This document shows, piece after piece, positions 5,056 through 5,176 of a stretch of 5,176 bases of DNA. The notes under the pieces were generated by a model. The model was not told where the DNA came from, did no database searches, and saw only the letters and a list, made by a program, of their open reading frames with translations. The position numbers and the translations under genes were made by a program. Within the stretch, counting starts at the first letter, position 1; each line of letters opens with the position of its first letter. The stretch comes from an uncultured Eubacteriales bacterium (GTDB lineage: Bacteria; Bacillota; Clostridia; Oscillospirales; Butyricicoccaceae). The stretch spans positions 1 to 5,176 of the forward strand of contig CAJUGU010000174.1 of NCBI GenBank assembly GCA_910586105.1, written 5' to 3'.

Positions 5056-5176
5056 GGGCGAACCTATCCCGCCCGCAGGCGAGGAGAGATGCGGAGCATC
5101 TCGGGGTCCGGGGTCTTTGACCCCGGCGGGCGTCCAGAGGGCGGAGCCCTTTGGCGCTCCCCGCGTAGGGGCGGGC
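5056..5176. repeat. GC-rich multi-hairpin element, cut by window end
   Basis: Consecutive small hairpins fill this stretch: GAGATGC/GCATCTC with a GGA loop (5086-5102), CCGGGGTC/GACCCCGG with a TTT loop (5108-5126), a 9-bp stem with one wobble and a GGA loop (5134-5154), and CCCC/GGGG with loop GCGTA (5159-5171). GCCCGC (5071-5076) can pair with GCGGGC (5171-5176) and enclose all four as a multi-branched fold; alternatively CGCCCGC (5070-5076) pairs with GCGGGCG (5126-5132). It has no T tract and no credible gene. It resembles intergenic palindromic repeats or a structured RNA, but I do not recognise a named family. Confidence 0.6.

Noticed and set aside
5037..5120. 27-codon small frame with GGAGGA six bases before ATG
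   Set aside because: The ribosome-site-like bases belong to an inverted repeat and the frame runs through two hairpins of the repeat-like element; no sign of selection for protein coding can be judged.

Overview
This window is a textbook chromosomal replication-origin neighbourhood of a Gram-positive bacterium of the Bacillota. The gene order is dnaA - (oriC) - dnaN - yaaA (S4 protein) - recF - remB, all on the + strand; in most relatives gyrB follows. The order is typical of Bacilli and Clostridia. The GC-rich genes (with strong use of GC-ending codons) and the AT-rich control regions would suit a moderately GC-rich clostridial lineage such as Oscillospiraceae/Ruminococcaceae. That lineage assignment is an inference from order and composition, not from a database match.

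Layout: 1-140 is the dnaA upstream region with a good extended -10 sigma-A promoter (74-102). dnaA (141-1427) starts at TTG behind a strong Shine-Dalgarno. Positions 1428-2114 are a 687-base non-coding stretch that I read as oriC: one perfect DnaA box, several boxes with one or two mismatches, and a run resembling the DnaA-trio unwinding element of Bacillus subtilis (CTA CTA TTA CGA CTA at 1915-1929). Next comes an imperfect hairpin (1944-1979), one last near-perfect box (1994-2002), and the dnaN leader. dnaN (2115-3230), yaaA (3223-3435) and recF (3426-4523) overlap by 8 and 10 bases and form a tightly coupled unit. A 24 % GC stretch (about 4531-4640) holds an A/T palindrome followed by T tracts, then an extended -10 promoter for remB (4674-4940). 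From 4937 to the window end there is no convincing gene but a dense series of small hairpins, three of them with the same C(GGA)G triloop.

How the genes work together: DnaA binds the boxes in the dnaA-dnaN gap and opens the duplex, and DnaN is the sliding clamp that tethers the polymerase. RecF loads RecA at gaps and stalled forks. YaaA is a small S4-type RNA-binding protein of the same transcription unit, and RemB belongs to the RemA/RemB family of DNA-binding regulators. No mobile element, CRISPR array, tRNA or rRNA is visible. I see no new protein system here. The points most worth a second look are the trio-like unwinding element, a GC-skew sign change near the dnaN/yaaA junction rather than at the DnaA boxes, and the structured element after remB.
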